A stretch of 64,000 nt of DNA from Rhodospirillales bacterium 24-66-33. Lineage in GTDB: Bacteria > Pseudomonadota > Alphaproteobacteria > Reyranellales > Reyranellaceae. Below the pieces are notes generated by a model. It was given only the letters and a program-made list of their open reading frames with translations, was not told where the DNA came from and did not search any database. Each line of letters starts with the position of its first letter. The first letter of the stretch is position 1. The stretch lies in assembly GCA_002281855.1 (NCBI GenBank), contig NCHQ01000021.1, positions 1-64,000 on the forward strand, read 5' to 3'. Made by a program: the position numbers and the translations under genes. Shown one piece after another: positions 33,519-42,579 of this stretch.

Positions 33519-34760
33519 ATGGGATTCGTCCGTGCGGCGGTCTTCGCTTCGATCGTCGCGATCGGCGGAGCGGCCTACATCTACCGCGATGATGTGATCC
33601 GGGAGGTTGGACCTCATATCGGCATGGGGACGGCTGCCAAGACGGCCGAGGCCCAGGCCAGTCCGGCCGCGGGCGCGCAGCCGCAGGGCCGCCGCGGCCG
33701 CGTCAATCCGGGCGGAGCGGTACCGGTCGTGGTCATGCCGGTTACGCGCGATGCCATGCCCGTCGTGGTGGATGCCGTCGGCACCGTGCAGTCGATCGCC
33801 TCCGTCCAGATCAAGCCCCGCATGGACAGCCAGATCATGAAGGTGAACATCGAGGAGGGCGCTCTCGTGAAGGAGGGCGATATCCTCTTCGAGCTCGATG
33901 CACGCACCCTGAAGGCACAGCTCGGCCAGATCGATGCGCAGATCCGCAAGGACCAGGCGCAGGTCGCGCAGGCCCGGCGTGACCTGCAGCGCAACGAGGA
34001 ACTCCTGTCGAAGAACGCCGGCACCGTGGTGCAGCGCGACAATGCAGGCACTGCCCTGAAGGCTGCCGAAGCGCAGCTCGAAGCCGACGAGGCTGCCAAG
34101 GCCAGCGTCCAGACCCTGCTCACCTTCACCGAGATCCGGGCCCCGGTTTCGGGCCGCATCGGCTCGATCGCGAACAAGGCCGGCGCCGTCGTCCGCACCG
34201 GCGACAACTCGGCCACCAGCACCCTGGCCACGATCAACCAGATCGACCCGATCTATGTCACCTTCGCCATCCCGCAGATCATCCTGCCCGACCTGCGCGC
34301 CGCGATGGCGAAAGGCCCGGTCACGGTGACGGCCATCATCGACGACACCAAGAAGCAGTCCGGCGAGATGGCCTTCATCGAGAACACCGTCGACCCGAAC
34401 ACCGGCACGGTGACTGCGAAGGCGCGCATCGGCAATGCCAACGAGCTGTTGTGGCCGGGCCAGTTCGTCAAGGTGGAGATCGTGCTCGGTATCGAGTCCG
34501 ACGCTATCTCGGTCCCGGCGAGCGCCGTACAGCTCGGTTCGCAAGGACCGTTCGTGTTCGTGATCAAGGACGGCGTGGCCGAGCTCAGGCAGGTGGTCGT
34601 CAAGCGCACGCAGGACGGCCGGGCCGTGATCGGCAAGGGCGTCGAAAACGGCGAGCAGGTAGTGGTCGACGGTCAGCTCCGGCTGGTCCAGGGAGCATCG
34701 GTGACGATCAGGCCGCCGACGGTCGATCCGAACCGGCCCGCAGCACCGCCCCGCGGATAG
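33519..34760 (+). CDS. RND efflux periplasmic adaptor (MdtA/AcrA type)
   Basis: 413 residues. An N-terminal helix (about 2-20) is followed by a Gly/Arg-rich linker (40-63), a lipoyl half (V-Q-I-K-P-R-M-D-S-Q-I), a coiled hairpin at about 130-190, the second lipoyl half I-R-A-P-V-S-G-R-I-G and a beta-barrel with V-D-P-N-T-G-T-V-T-A-K-A-R. The ATG at 33519 is chosen because GGAG at 33507-33510 is well placed; a longer frame runs back over the rpsD terminator and is rejected. It carries substrate between the RND pump and the outer-membrane channel. Confidence 0.93.
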   Translation: MGFVRAAVFASIVAIGGAAYIYRDDVIREVGPHIGMGTAAKTAEAQASPAAGAQPQGRRGRVNPGGAVPVVVMPVTRDAMPVVVDAVGTVQSIASVQIKPRMDSQIMKVNIEEGALVKEGDILFELDARTLKAQLGQIDAQIRKDQAQVAQARRDLQRNEELLSKNAGTVVQRDNAGTALKAAEAQLEADEAAKASVQTLLTFTEIRAPVSGRIGSIANKAGAVVRTGDNSATSTLATINQIDPIYVTFAIPQIILPDLRAAMAKGPVTVTAIIDDTKKQSGEMAFIENTVDPNTGTVTAKARIGNANELLWPGQFVKVEIVLGIESDAISVPASAVQLGSQGPFVFVIKDGVAELRQVVVKRTQDGRAVIGKGVENGEQVVVDGQLRLVQGASVTIRPPTVDPNRPAAPPRG

Positions 34761-34782
34761 CCGATCCTAGCGGAGGCGGTAC

Positions 34783-37700
34783 GTGAACATCTCTGAACTT
34801 TGCATCCGCCGTCCGGTGATGACCATCCTGCTGATGGCATCGTTCGTCCTCGGCGGCATATTTGCGTACAAGCAGCTCCCGGTCGCGGCCATCCCGCGCG
34901 TCGAGTTCCCGACCATTCAGGTCACCGCGCAGCTTCCCGGCGCAAGCCCCGAAACGATGGCCGCCTCGGTCGCCTCGATCCTCGAGCGGCAATTCTCGAC
35001 GATCGCCGGCGTGACCACGATGACCTCGACGTCGTCGCTCGGAAACACCTCGATCGTCCTTCAGTTCGACCTCAACCGGAACATCGACGGTGCCGCGCTC
35101 GACGTTCAGTCCGCGATTTCTTCGGCCATGCGGCGATTGCCGCCGGAGATGACGACCCCACCCAGCTTCCGCAAGGTCAATCCTGCCGACTGGGCGGTGA
35201 TGTTCCTCGCACTCAAGTCGAGCCAGGCCCGCCTCTCGGACGTCGATGCCTTCGTAAACCGGGCGATCATGCCGCGCGTGTCGACCCTTCCGGGCGTGGC
35301 GCAGGTGCTGATCTTCGGCTCGCAGAAGTTCGCCGTCCGCGTCCGCGCCGACCTCGACCAGCTCGCGGTTCGCGGCCTGACCCTGCAGGAGTTGCAGAAC
35401 GCCGTCGTCAGCGCCAACTCGAGCAAGCCGGTCGGTTCGATCGCCGACCAGAAGCAGAACGCCATCCTCGAGGCGACGGGCCCGATCAACAAGGCCGCGG
35501 ACTACATGCCGGTGATCGTCACCTGGCAGAACGGCGCGCCGGTGCGCATCTCCGACGTGGCGACGGCCGTCGACAGCGTCGAGAACGACAAGGTGGCGAG
35601 CTGGCTCGACGGCACGCGGGCCATCGTGATGGGCGTCTATCGCCAGCCCGACGCCAACACCGTCGAGGTGGTCGATCGGGTGAAGGCGATCATCCCGCAG
35701 ATCCAGGCGGAACTGCCGGCGGGAGTCGAGATCCACCTGCTGGCCGACCGGTCGAAGCCGATACGCGAGGCCATCGACGACGTCGAGTTCACTCTGGCCC
35801 TGGCGGCGATCCTGGTGATCATCGCGATCTATTTCTTCCTGCGGAGCTTCCGCGCGACCATGATTCCGGCGATCGCGCTGCCGATTTCGATCATCGGCAC
35901 CTTCGCCGGCATGTATCTCTGCGGCCATTCGATCGACAACATATCCCTGCTGGCGCTGACCCTGGCCGTCGGCTTCGTGGTCGACGACGCCATCGTCATG
36001 CTGGAGAATATCGTCCGCCATATCGAGGCGGGCGAGAAGCCGATGGAAGCCGCGCTCAAGGGCTCCAAGGAGGTCGGCTTCACGATCGTCTCCATGACCC
36101 TGTCCCTGGTCGCCGTGTTCATCCCCGTGCTGTTCATGGGCGGCGTCGTCGGGCGCATGTTCAACGAGTTCGGCCTCGTCATCGCCTTCGCCATCCTGAT
36201 CTCGGGTGTGGTGTCGCTGACCCTGACGCCGATGCTCTGTTCGCGCTGGCTGAAGCCCGTCGACCATCACGAGAAGCACAACGCGCTCCTGCGCAGTTTC
36301 GAGTGGGGCTTCACGAAAGTCACCAACGGCTATGGCTGGGCGCTGCGGCACACGGTCCGCTATCCCCGGCTGGTGCTCGCGATCACCCTCGGAACCTTCG
36401 TCGTCACCGCGGTGCTCTTCCAGGCGATCCCCAAGGGCTTCTTCCCGTCGGAGGATATCGGCCAGATCCAGGGCTCCACGATCGGGCCGGACGACGCCTC
36501 CTTCGACGCGATGGTGGCGCGCCAGTCGGCGCTGGCCGAAGTCATCCGGCGTGACCCCGACGTGGCCTCGGTCGTGTCGACCGTCGGCGGCGGGAACGCC
36601 GCGGCCACGGTGAACTCCGGCCGCGTCTTCATCATGCTGCGTGACAAGCCGGAGCGTACGGACAGCGCCCAGCAGGTCATCGCCCGGCTGCGCCGGTCGA
36701 CGGCGGCCGTGCCGGGCATCAACGTGTATTTCCAGGCCGCCCAGTCGATCAACATCGGCACGACGCAGAGCCGCGCCCAATACCAGTTCGGCATGCGGTC
36801 GAGCGATCTCAACCAGCTGCGCGAGTATGCCCCCCTGATGGAAGCGAGGATGCGCCGCATTCCGGCGATCCTCGACGTGAATTCTGATCTGCAGGTGCGG
36901 GCCCGCTCGGCGATGATCGACATCGATCGCGACATCGCCTCGCGTCTCGGTGTCTCGGTCGACCAGATCCGACTGCTCCTCTACTCGGCGTTCGGTTCGC
37001 GCCAGGTGTCGACCATCTACGCGTCGGACGACACCTATCAGGTGATCCTCGAGGCGGATCCGAAGTACGGCGATGCCGGCGACATCCTGCGGAAACTGCA
37101 GGTCCGCACGCCCAATGGCGGCCTCGTGCCGCTCGACACGCTGGCGAAGCGGATCGACAAGCCGACCTCGCTGACGGTCAACCACATCGCGCAGCTTCCG
37201 TCTGTCATGATCTCCTTCAACCTGGCGCCTGGGGTGGCACTCGGCGAGGCGGTGCGCGACATCCAGGCGGCGGCGGCGGAGGTCGGCCTGCCCGCCACGA
37301 TCACCACCAGCTTCGAGGGCAGTGCCCAGGTCTTCCAGCAGGCGGTCGCCAACCAGGGCCTGCTGCTGCTGGCGGCGGTGCTGGTGATCTACATCATCCT
37401 GGGAATTCTCTACGAGAGCTTCATCCATCCGCTAACGATCCTGTCGGGCCTGCCGTCGGCTGGCATCGGCGCGCTCGCCACCCTGATGTTGTTCGGCATG
37501 GACCTGTCGGTCATCGCCATGATCGGCGTCGTGATGCTGATCGGCATCGTGAAGAAGAATGCCATCATGATGGTCGACTTCGCGATCGAGCGGCGCGGTC
37601 AAGGTGCCGATGCCGAGACGGCGATCGTCGAAGCCGCGCTGCTGCGCTTCCGGCCGATCATGATGACGACGGTCTGCGCCCTGCTGGGCGCCCTGCCGAT

Positions 37701-37908
37701 CGCCGTGGGCCATGGCGCCGGCGCCGAACTGCGCCAGCCACTGGGAATCACCGTCGTCGGCGGCCTGATGGTGTCGCAGCTCCTGACGCTGTTCATCACG
37801 CCCGTCGTGTACATGTGGTTCGACAGGCTGACCGGCATGAAGTTCAGCCCCGGCTGGGCCAGGCGCTGGCGCACCAAGGGCCGCATGCCCGCGGCGCCGG
37901 CGGAGTGA
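34783..37908 (+). CDS. RND family multidrug efflux permease (MdtB/AcrB type)
   Basis: 1041 residues from a GTG preceded by GGAGG. It has the duplicated RND layout: helix 1 near 10-28, large periplasmic loop, helices 2-6 at about 335-500, second loop, helices 8-12 at about 860-1020. The proton-relay pair is visible in G-F-V-V-D-D-A-I-V-M-L-E-N at about 396-408, and the second half has V-K-K-N-A-I-M-M-V-D-F-A near 926. F-P-T-I-Q-V-T-A-Q-L-P-G-A-S-P-E-T near the start is the drug-efflux subtype. 22 bp downstream of the adaptor. No TolC-like gene follows. Confidence 0.95.
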   Translation: MNISELCIRRPVMTILLMASFVLGGIFAYKQLPVAAIPRVEFPTIQVTAQLPGASPETMAASVASILERQFSTIAGVTTMTSTSSLGNTSIVLQFDLNRNIDGAALDVQSAISSAMRRLPPEMTTPPSFRKVNPADWAVMFLALKSSQARLSDVDAFVNRAIMPRVSTLPGVAQVLIFGSQKFAVRVRADLDQLAVRGLTLQELQNAVVSANSSKPVGSIADQKQNAILEATGPINKAADYMPVIVTWQNGAPVRISDVATAVDSVENDKVASWLDGTRAIVMGVYRQPDANTVEVVDRVKAIIPQIQAELPAGVEIHLLADRSKPIREAIDDVEFTLALAAILVIIAIYFFLRSFRATMIPAIALPISIIGTFAGMYLCGHSIDNISLLALTLAVGFVVDDAIVMLENIVRHIEAGEKPMEAALKGSKEVGFTIVSMTLSLVAVFIPVLFMGGVVGRMFNEFGLVIAFAILISGVVSLTLTPMLCSRWLKPVDHHEKHNALLRSFEWGFTKVTNGYGWALRHTVRYPRLVLAITLGTFVVTAVLFQAIPKGFFPSEDIGQIQGSTIGPDDASFDAMVARQSALAEVIRRDPDVASVVSTVGGGNAAATVNSGRVFIMLRDKPERTDSAQQVIARLRRSTAAVPGINVYFQAAQSINIGTTQSRAQYQFGMRSSDLNQLREYAPLMEARMRRIPAILDVNSDLQVRARSAMIDIDRDIASRLGVSVDQIRLLLYSAFGSRQVSTIYASDDTYQVILEADPKYGDAGDILRKLQVRTPNGGLVPLDTLAKRIDKPTSLTVNHIAQLPSVMISFNLAPGVALGEAVRDIQAAAAEVGLPATITTSFEGSAQVFQQAVANQGLLLLAAVLVIYIILGILYESFIHPLTILSGLPSAGIGALATLMLFGMDLSVIAMIGVVMLIGIVKKNAIMMVDFAIERRGQGADAETAIVEAALLRFRPIMMTTVCALLGALPIAVGHGAGAELRQPLGITVVGGLMVSQLLTLFITPVVYMWFDRLTGMKFSPGWARRWRTKGRMPAAPAE

Positions 37909-37912
37909 GTCG

Positions 37913-38020
37913 GTCGTCCTGAGCAGAGCGAAGGACCTCACAGAGCGACCAGACGAGTGCGTGGCGGGAGGGAGATCCTTCGCTGCGCTCCAGGGCGGGA
38001 GTTACCCCGCCCGCGATGAC
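37913..38020. repeat. Dispersed inverted repeat of a second family
   Basis: GTCGTCCTGAGCAGAGCGAAGGACCTC (described from position 37913; arms CCTGAGC and GCGAAGGA) is mirrored by GAGATCCTTCGCTGCGCTCC (about 37973-37992) and followed by a GC hairpin, CGGGAG-TTA-CCCCGCCCG, ending in GCGATGAC. This is the widespread alphaproteobacterial type built on AGCGAAGGA. It fills the 133-bp gap between the RND pump and the amidase and may end the pump transcript. Confidence 0.7.
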
Positions 38021-38041
38021 AAGAACTGAGAGTGGCGTTTC

Positions 38042-39223
38042 ATGACTGACGAGATCGGCGCTTTTGTTCCCGGCCCGCGCGTTCATATCGAGGGCCGTGC
38101 TGGAGGTCCGCTATCGGGCCTCACCTTTGCCGCAAAAGACCTCTTCGCAGTCGCGGGCGTGGCGACCGGCGGCGGAAATCACGACTGGCCCACGGGGCGT
38201 GCCATCCCCGACCGGCACGCCTGGGCGGTGCAGACGCTGCTCGATGCCGGCGCGACCTTGATCGGCAAGACCATCACCGACGAGGTGTCGCTCGGCATCC
38301 TGGGCGAGAACGCCTTCGACGGCACGCCCAAGAATGTCCGCGCCCCGGGCCGTGTACCGGGCGGCTCGTCCTCGGGCTCTGCGGCCGCCGTCGCGGCGGG
38401 TCTCTGCGATACCGCACTGGGCACCGATACCGGCGGCTCGGTGCGTGTGCCGTCCAGCTTCTGTGGCCTTTATGGCATTCGCCCGACCCACGGCCGCGTC
38501 GACGTCACGGGCATGCTGCCCCAGGCGCCGACCTCCGACACGACCGGATGGTTCGCGCGCGACGCCGAGACTTTCGCGAAGGTCTGCGGCGTGATGCTGG
38601 GCGAGGAGATTCCGACGGCGTTGCCCTCGAAGCTCGTCGTCGCGGTCGACGCTTTCGGCTTCGCCGATGTGGACACGTCCGAGGCGCTGCAGCCGATGGT
38701 GAGGAAGCTCGCCGCACTCGTCGGCTCGAGCCGTGAGGAGATCATGGCGCCGCAGGGCCTGTCGGTGTGGGCGCGCGCCCAGCGCAGCCTGCAGCCTGCC
38801 GAGGCCTACGCGACGTTCAGGAGCTGGCTTGACGAGCGCAACCCGCGTTTCGCCTTCTCGGTCGCCAAGGCGCTGGTGGCCGGCTCGATGATCCCCGAGA
38901 GCGATAAGGTCTGGGCCAACCTGATGCGCCAGGAAGCGCGCAGCCGCATGAAGTATCTTCTACCGGCCGGCACCATTCTCTGCCTGCCGACCACGCCGTT
39001 TCCGGCGCCCAAGGTCGGCCTGCCGCTCTCGGTTCTCGACCCGCTGCGCGACCGCATCACCTGCCTCTGTGCGCAGGGCGGGCTGGCGGGCTTTCCGCAG
39101 GTCAATCTGCCCGGCGCCACGACGGTTGACGGTCTGCCGGTCGGCCTGTCCATCATCGGCCCGCGCGGCAGCGACGCGACCCTGGTCGCGGTCGCCCGCG
39201 CGATGGAGAAGGCGGCGGGCTGA
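38042..39223 (+). CDS. Amidase (amidase-signature family)
   Basis: 393 residues. The Ser-cisSer-Lys triad is readable: K32 (A-A-K-D-L-F), S109 (G-G-S-S-S-G-S) and S133 (G-T-D-T-G-G-S-V-R-V-P); the S109-S133 spacing of 24 equals that of FAAH. At under 400 residues it is a short family member, like AtzF/AtzE-neighbouring amidases and plant AMI1, rather than GatA. It heads a cluster with an acetyltransferase, an AtzH-like protein, an amidohydrolase and a TRAP transporter, and probably hydrolyses a small amide taken up by that transporter. Confidence 0.9.
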   Translation: MTDEIGAFVPGPRVHIEGRAGGPLSGLTFAAKDLFAVAGVATGGGNHDWPTGRAIPDRHAWAVQTLLDAGATLIGKTITDEVSLGILGENAFDGTPKNVRAPGRVPGGSSSGSAAAVAAGLCDTALGTDTGGSVRVPSSFCGLYGIRPTHGRVDVTGMLPQAPTSDTTGWFARDAETFAKVCGVMLGEEIPTALPSKLVVAVDAFGFADVDTSEALQPMVRKLAALVGSSREEIMAPQGLSVWARAQRSLQPAEAYATFRSWLDERNPRFAFSVAKALVAGSMIPESDKVWANLMRQEARSRMKYLLPAGTILCLPTTPFPAPKVGLPLSVLDPLRDRITCLCAQGGLAGFPQVNLPGATTVDGLPVGLSIIGPRGSDATLVAVARAMEKAAG

Positions 39224-39247
39224 TCGCGCCTTTGAGAAGGAGGCGTC

Positions 39248-39793
39248 TTGGCGAGCGAAAAGCAGAAGATGCTGGCGGGCGAACTCTACGTGGCGACCGG
39301 CGAGGAGCTGGCCGCCGACGCGCGCAGCGTCGCCGCGTGGATGGATCGGTACAACGCCTCGATCGCGGCCACGCAGAAAAACTATCCGGCGCTCTTGCGC
39401 GAGATGCTGGCCGAGGTCGGCGAGGGTTCCTACATCCGGCCGCCCTTCCATTGCGACTACGGCTACAACATCAGCCTCGGCAAGGGCGTGTTTCTCAACT
39501 TCAACTGCATCATCCTCGATGTGGTGCAGGTCACGATCGGTGACCGCACGCAGATCGGGCCCGGCGTGCAGATCCTGACCGCGGACCATCCACGCGATCC
39601 CGCGCAGCGCCGCGCCGGCCTGGAATTCGGGCGGCCGGTGAAGATCGGCGCCGATGTCTGGATCGGCGGCGGCGCCATCGTGCTGCCGGGCGTCACCATC
39701 GGCGACGAGGCGATCGTGGGAGCCGGCGCCGTCGTCACCCGCGACGTGCCGGCGGGTGCTACAGTCGTGGGAAATCCAGCAAGAGCGAGGTGA
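39248..39793 (+). CDS. Hexapeptide-repeat O-acetyltransferase (maltose/galactoside acetyltransferase type)
   Basis: 181 residues from a TTG with AGAAGGAGG upstream. The N-terminal Mac domain (M-L-A-G-E-L-Y near 8-14) is followed by left-handed beta-helix hexapeptides (I-G-A-D-V-W-I-G-G-G-A-I-V-L-P-G-V-T-I-G) and the likely catalytic H114 in T-A-D-H-P. G-N-P-A-R is the usual end. It acetylates a sugar hydroxyl from acetyl-CoA in relatives. Its role in an amide catabolic cluster is unclear. It ends 4 bp inside the start of the next gene. Confidence 0.9.
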   Translation: MASEKQKMLAGELYVATGEELAADARSVAAWMDRYNASIAATQKNYPALLREMLAEVGEGSYIRPPFHCDYGYNISLGKGVFLNFNCIILDVVQVTIGDRTQIGPGVQILTADHPRDPAQRRAGLEFGRPVKIGADVWIGGGAIVLPGVTIGDEAIVGAGAVVTRDVPAGATVVGNPARAR

Positions 39794-40200
39794 GCGTGAC
39801 GGATCTGACGCCGAACATTCCCGAAGTCGTGGCCGAGGTGCGCGAGTTGTTCGAACGCTATGAGCAGGCGTTGATCGACAAGAACGTCGAGGTGCTCGAC
39901 GCCACCTTCTGGAACAGTCCGCACACGATCCGCCTCGCCAACAGCGAACACGGCTACGGCTTCGACCGCATCCATGCCTTTCGCGTCGCCCGCCCGCCGG
40001 GGCCCGGCACCAAGGAGAAGCGGCTGCGGCTCGACATCGTCACCCTGGGCCGCGACATCGCGACGGTGTCGTTGGTCTACAAGGTGCGCGGCAGGGAAAT
40101 GACCGGCCGGCAGACGCAGACCTGGGTGCGCCTGCCCGACGTCGGTTGGAAGGTCGTCCACGCTCACGTCTCGATGATCGCCGAAGAGCCGATCCACTAA
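39790..40200 (+). CDS. AtzH-like NTF2-fold protein (DUF3225/HpxZ family)
   Basis: 136 residues from a GTG overlapping the preceding stop (a second GTG two codons on is possible). L-F-E-R-Y-E-Q-A-L-I-D-K-N-V-E-V-L-D-A-x-F-W and T-Q-T-W-V-R-L-P-D-x-G-W-K-V-V-H-A-H-V-S are the AtzH/HpxZ hallmarks. Members are encoded beside amidases in cyanurate, oxalurate and related amide degradation, and AtzH was proposed to act on a labile carboxylated intermediate. Here it accompanies the amidase three genes upstream, which supports an amide or ureide substrate. Confidence 0.88.
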   Translation: MSVTDLTPNIPEVVAEVRELFERYEQALIDKNVEVLDATFWNSPHTIRLANSEHGYGFDRIHAFRVARPPGPGTKEKRLRLDIVTLGRDIATVSLVYKVRGREMTGRQTQTWVRLPDVGWKVVHAHVSMIAEEPIH

Positions 40201-40224
40201 CGAACGCTTGCGAGGGAGGAAACG

Positions 40225-41262
40225 ATGGCCCAGCCGGTCGAAGGCCTTGGCAATGTGATGAACCCCGATCCGGCGTGGGTCGCCAAGGTGAGCGAGCCCG
40301 CGCTCGAACCTGACCTGCCGATCGTCGATCCGCATCATCATCTCTGGCAGCGCACCGGCAACGACTATCTGTTCCACGACCTGCTGGCCGACACACGGAC
40401 CGGCCATAACATCGTGGGTACGGTGTATGTCGACTGTCATTCGATGTACCGCAAGGACGGTCCGGCCGAACTGCGCTGCATCGGCGAGACCGAGTTCGCC
40501 AATGGCGTCGCGGCGATGAGCGCGTCCGGTCTCTACGGAGACTTGCGCGCCTGCGCCGGTATCGTCGGCCATGTCGACCTGCGTCGCGGCGAAAGGGCAG
40601 GGGACGTGTTCGACGCCCAGATCGCCGCCGGCAATGGTCGCTTCAAGGGCATCCGTCACCAGACCGGCTGGGATGCCGATCCGGACGTGCGCAACTCGCG
40701 CAACGATCCGCCGCCCGAGCAGACCCGCGACCTGACCTGGCGCGAGGGCTTCCGCGAGCTGGCGAAGCGCGACCTGACGTTCGATGCCTGGCTCTACCAT
40801 CCGCAGCTTCCCGAGATCGCCGAACTGGCCGACGCCTTCCCCGGCACGACGATCGTGCTCGACCATGTCGGCGGCCCGCTGGGCTATGCCGGCTACGCCG
40901 GGCGTCACGACGAGGTCCGCGCGGCCTGGAAGAAGTCGATGGCCGAGCTGGCGAAGCGTCAGAACATCGTGGTGAAGGTCGGTGGCCTCGGCATGGCCAT
41001 GGGCTTCTTTGATTTCTACCGTCGCCCGACTCCGCCGGGCTCGCCTGAACTCGCCAAGGCGTTCCGGCCCTGGGTCGAGACGACCATCGAGCTGTTCGGC
41101 GTCGATCGCTGCATGTTCGAAAGCAACTTCCCGGTCGACAAGATCACCTCGGGCTACGGCGTGCTGTGGAACGCCTTCAAGCGTCTGGCAGCCGGCGCAT
41201 CGGCTGCGGAGAAGGCAGCCTTGTTTTCCGGGACAGCCACCCGCGTCTATCGCCTTGTCTGA
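40225..41262 (+). CDS. Amidohydrolase family protein (PF04909, lactonase/decarboxylase type)
   Basis: 345 residues. V-D-P-H-H-H-L-W at 34-41 supplies the metal-binding histidines; F-K-G-I-R-H-Q, a later histidine in L-D-H-V-G-G-P and an aspartate region C-M-F-E-S-N-F-P-V-D complete the usual TIM-barrel set. Family members hydrolyse lactones or decarboxylate aromatic acids. GAGGGAGG precedes the ATG. It lies between the AtzH-like gene and the TRAP transporter and likely takes the product of the amidase, but the substrate is unknown. Confidence 0.88.
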   Translation: MAQPVEGLGNVMNPDPAWVAKVSEPALEPDLPIVDPHHHLWQRTGNDYLFHDLLADTRTGHNIVGTVYVDCHSMYRKDGPAELRCIGETEFANGVAAMSASGLYGDLRACAGIVGHVDLRRGERAGDVFDAQIAAGNGRFKGIRHQTGWDADPDVRNSRNDPPPEQTRDLTWREGFRELAKRDLTFDAWLYHPQLPEIAELADAFPGTTIVLDHVGGPLGYAGYAGRHDEVRAAWKKSMAELAKRQNIVVKVGGLGMAMGFFDFYRRPTPPGSPELAKAFRPWVETTIELFGVDRCMFESNFPVDKITSGYGVLWNAFKRLAAGASAAEKAALFSGTATRVYRLV

Positions 41263-41335
41263 ACTCTTCGTTCGCCTTCCGAAACGCCGTTTGACATTTC
41301 GACAGGCGACCGGCAGTTTCGTTCCAAGAGAATTC

Positions 41336-41359
41336 TGTTGCATCCGAAACGGAGCAACA
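41336..41359. promoter_or_regulatory. Near-perfect palindrome, candidate operator of the TRAP genes
   Basis: Arms TGTTGC-at-CCG (41336-41346) and CGG-a-GCAACA (41350-41359) around AAA, extendable by one C/G pair. It lies about 103 bp upstream of the dctP start in a 199-bp gap. There is no T-run after it. A TTGACA at 41291-41296 with a weak CAGTTT 17 bases on could be the promoter, which would put the palindrome over the transcription start. Operator function is inferred. Confidence 0.45.
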
Positions 41360-41461
41360 GGCGGCAGGCCGGCTAACGGTCGTCGCATCAGGGAGCGAAG
41401 GACAAAGCACATATCGGACGACCAACGTCCTTCGCATGGCTTTGACCAATGGGAGGAAAAC

Positions 41462-42511
41462 ATGCGCGTACTCGGTGCGTTGTTTGGTGTTGCGGCCGCC
41501 GCGGCGGTCGCATGTGCTTCGGGCCCGGCGGCCGCCCAGGACAAGAAGGTCCGCATGCAGATGCAGTCGAACTTCGCGTCGACGCTGGCACTGCTCGGGC
41601 CGAACGCAAACTATACGGTGGAACAGATCAGGAAGCTGTCGGCAGGCAGCATCGACATCAAGTTCTTCGAACCCGGCGCGCTCGTGCCACCGGGCCAGGC
41701 GTTCGACTCGGTCGCGTCGGGCGCGCTCGACGCGGCCTGGGCGACGCCCGGTTTCTGGACCGGCAAGGACATTGCCTTTGCCGTCTTCTCGACGGTGCCG
41801 TTCGGTCCCGGCCTCGGCGAATACCTCGCCTGGATGAAGCACGGCGGCGGCGAGCAGCTCATGCAGCAGCTCTACGCCAAGTACAACATCCACGCCGTGA
41901 TGTGCCATCTGATCCCGCCCGAGGCATCGGGCTGGTTCCGCGAGGAGATCAAGACGCTGGACGACCTGAAGGGCCTCAAGATGCGCTTCTTCGGTCTCGG
42001 GGCCAACGTGATGCAGAAGCTCGGCGTCTCGACACAGCTCTTGCAGGCCGGCGAGATCTTCCAGGCCCTGCAGCTCGGCACGATCGACGCCACAGAATTC
42101 TCGATGCCCGTGATGGACCTCAGCCTCGGGTTCCACCAGGTGGCGAAATATTACTATTTCCCCGGCTGGCACCAGCAGGCCACGGTCGGCGACCTGATCA
42201 TCAACAAGGCCAAGTGGGACTCACTGTCGGCGCATCAGAAGTTGATCGTCGAGGCGTCGTGCGACCAGACCGTGCTGCGCGGCATGAGCCTCGGCGAGTC
42301 TCTGCAGCCGAAGGCGCTGGCCGAGATCGAGGCCAAGGGCGTCAAGCTCGTGACCTGGGGACCGGAGTTCATTACCGCCTTCCAGAAGGCCTGGGACGAG
42401 GTCGCGGTCGAGCAGTCCGCGAAGAGTCCGGAATTCAAGAAGGCCTGGGATTCACTCAGCACGTTCCGCAAGGAATACGCGATCTGGAGGGAGCGCGGCT
42501 ACCTCAAGTAG
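41462..42511 (+). CDS. dctP: TRAP transporter substrate-binding protein DctP (mannitol/chloroaromatic subtype)
   Basis: 349 residues. Signal peptide 1-26 (A-S-G-P-A-A-A-Q), then V-R-M-Q-M-Q-S-N-F and F-E-P-G-A-L-V-P-P, typical of the subgroup annotated for mannitol or chloroaromatic compounds. L-K-G-L-K-M-R-F near 170 holds the arginine that binds the ligand carboxylate in TRAP proteins, and Y-Y-F-P-G-W-H-Q is a subgroup mark. GGGAGGAAAAC precedes the ATG at 41462. The ligand is probably the acid or amide degraded by the enzymes encoded just upstream. Confidence 0.93.
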   Translation: MRVLGALFGVAAAAAVACASGPAAAQDKKVRMQMQSNFASTLALLGPNANYTVEQIRKLSAGSIDIKFFEPGALVPPGQAFDSVASGALDAAWATPGFWTGKDIAFAVFSTVPFGPGLGEYLAWMKHGGGEQLMQQLYAKYNIHAVMCHLIPPEASGWFREEIKTLDDLKGLKMRFFGLGANVMQKLGVSTQLLQAGEIFQALQLGTIDATEFSMPVMDLSLGFHQVAKYYYFPGWHQQATVGDLIINKAKWDSLSAHQKLIVEASCDQTVLRGMSLGESLQPKALAEIEAKGVKLVTWGPEFITAFQKAWDEVAVEQSAKSPEFKKAWDSLSTFRKEYAIWRERGYLK

Positions 42512-42579
42512 CCGTTGGGTCCTGTACACGCGGCCGCTCCAAACGGAGCGGCCGCTTCTCTCCGGGGGAGGTCGCTTCA

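Noticed and set aside
40982..41461. An upstream extension of the TRAP binding protein over the amidohydrolase gene
   Set aside because: It overlaps a real gene in another frame and would bury the signal peptide; the ATG at 41462 has a strong ribosome site directly before it.
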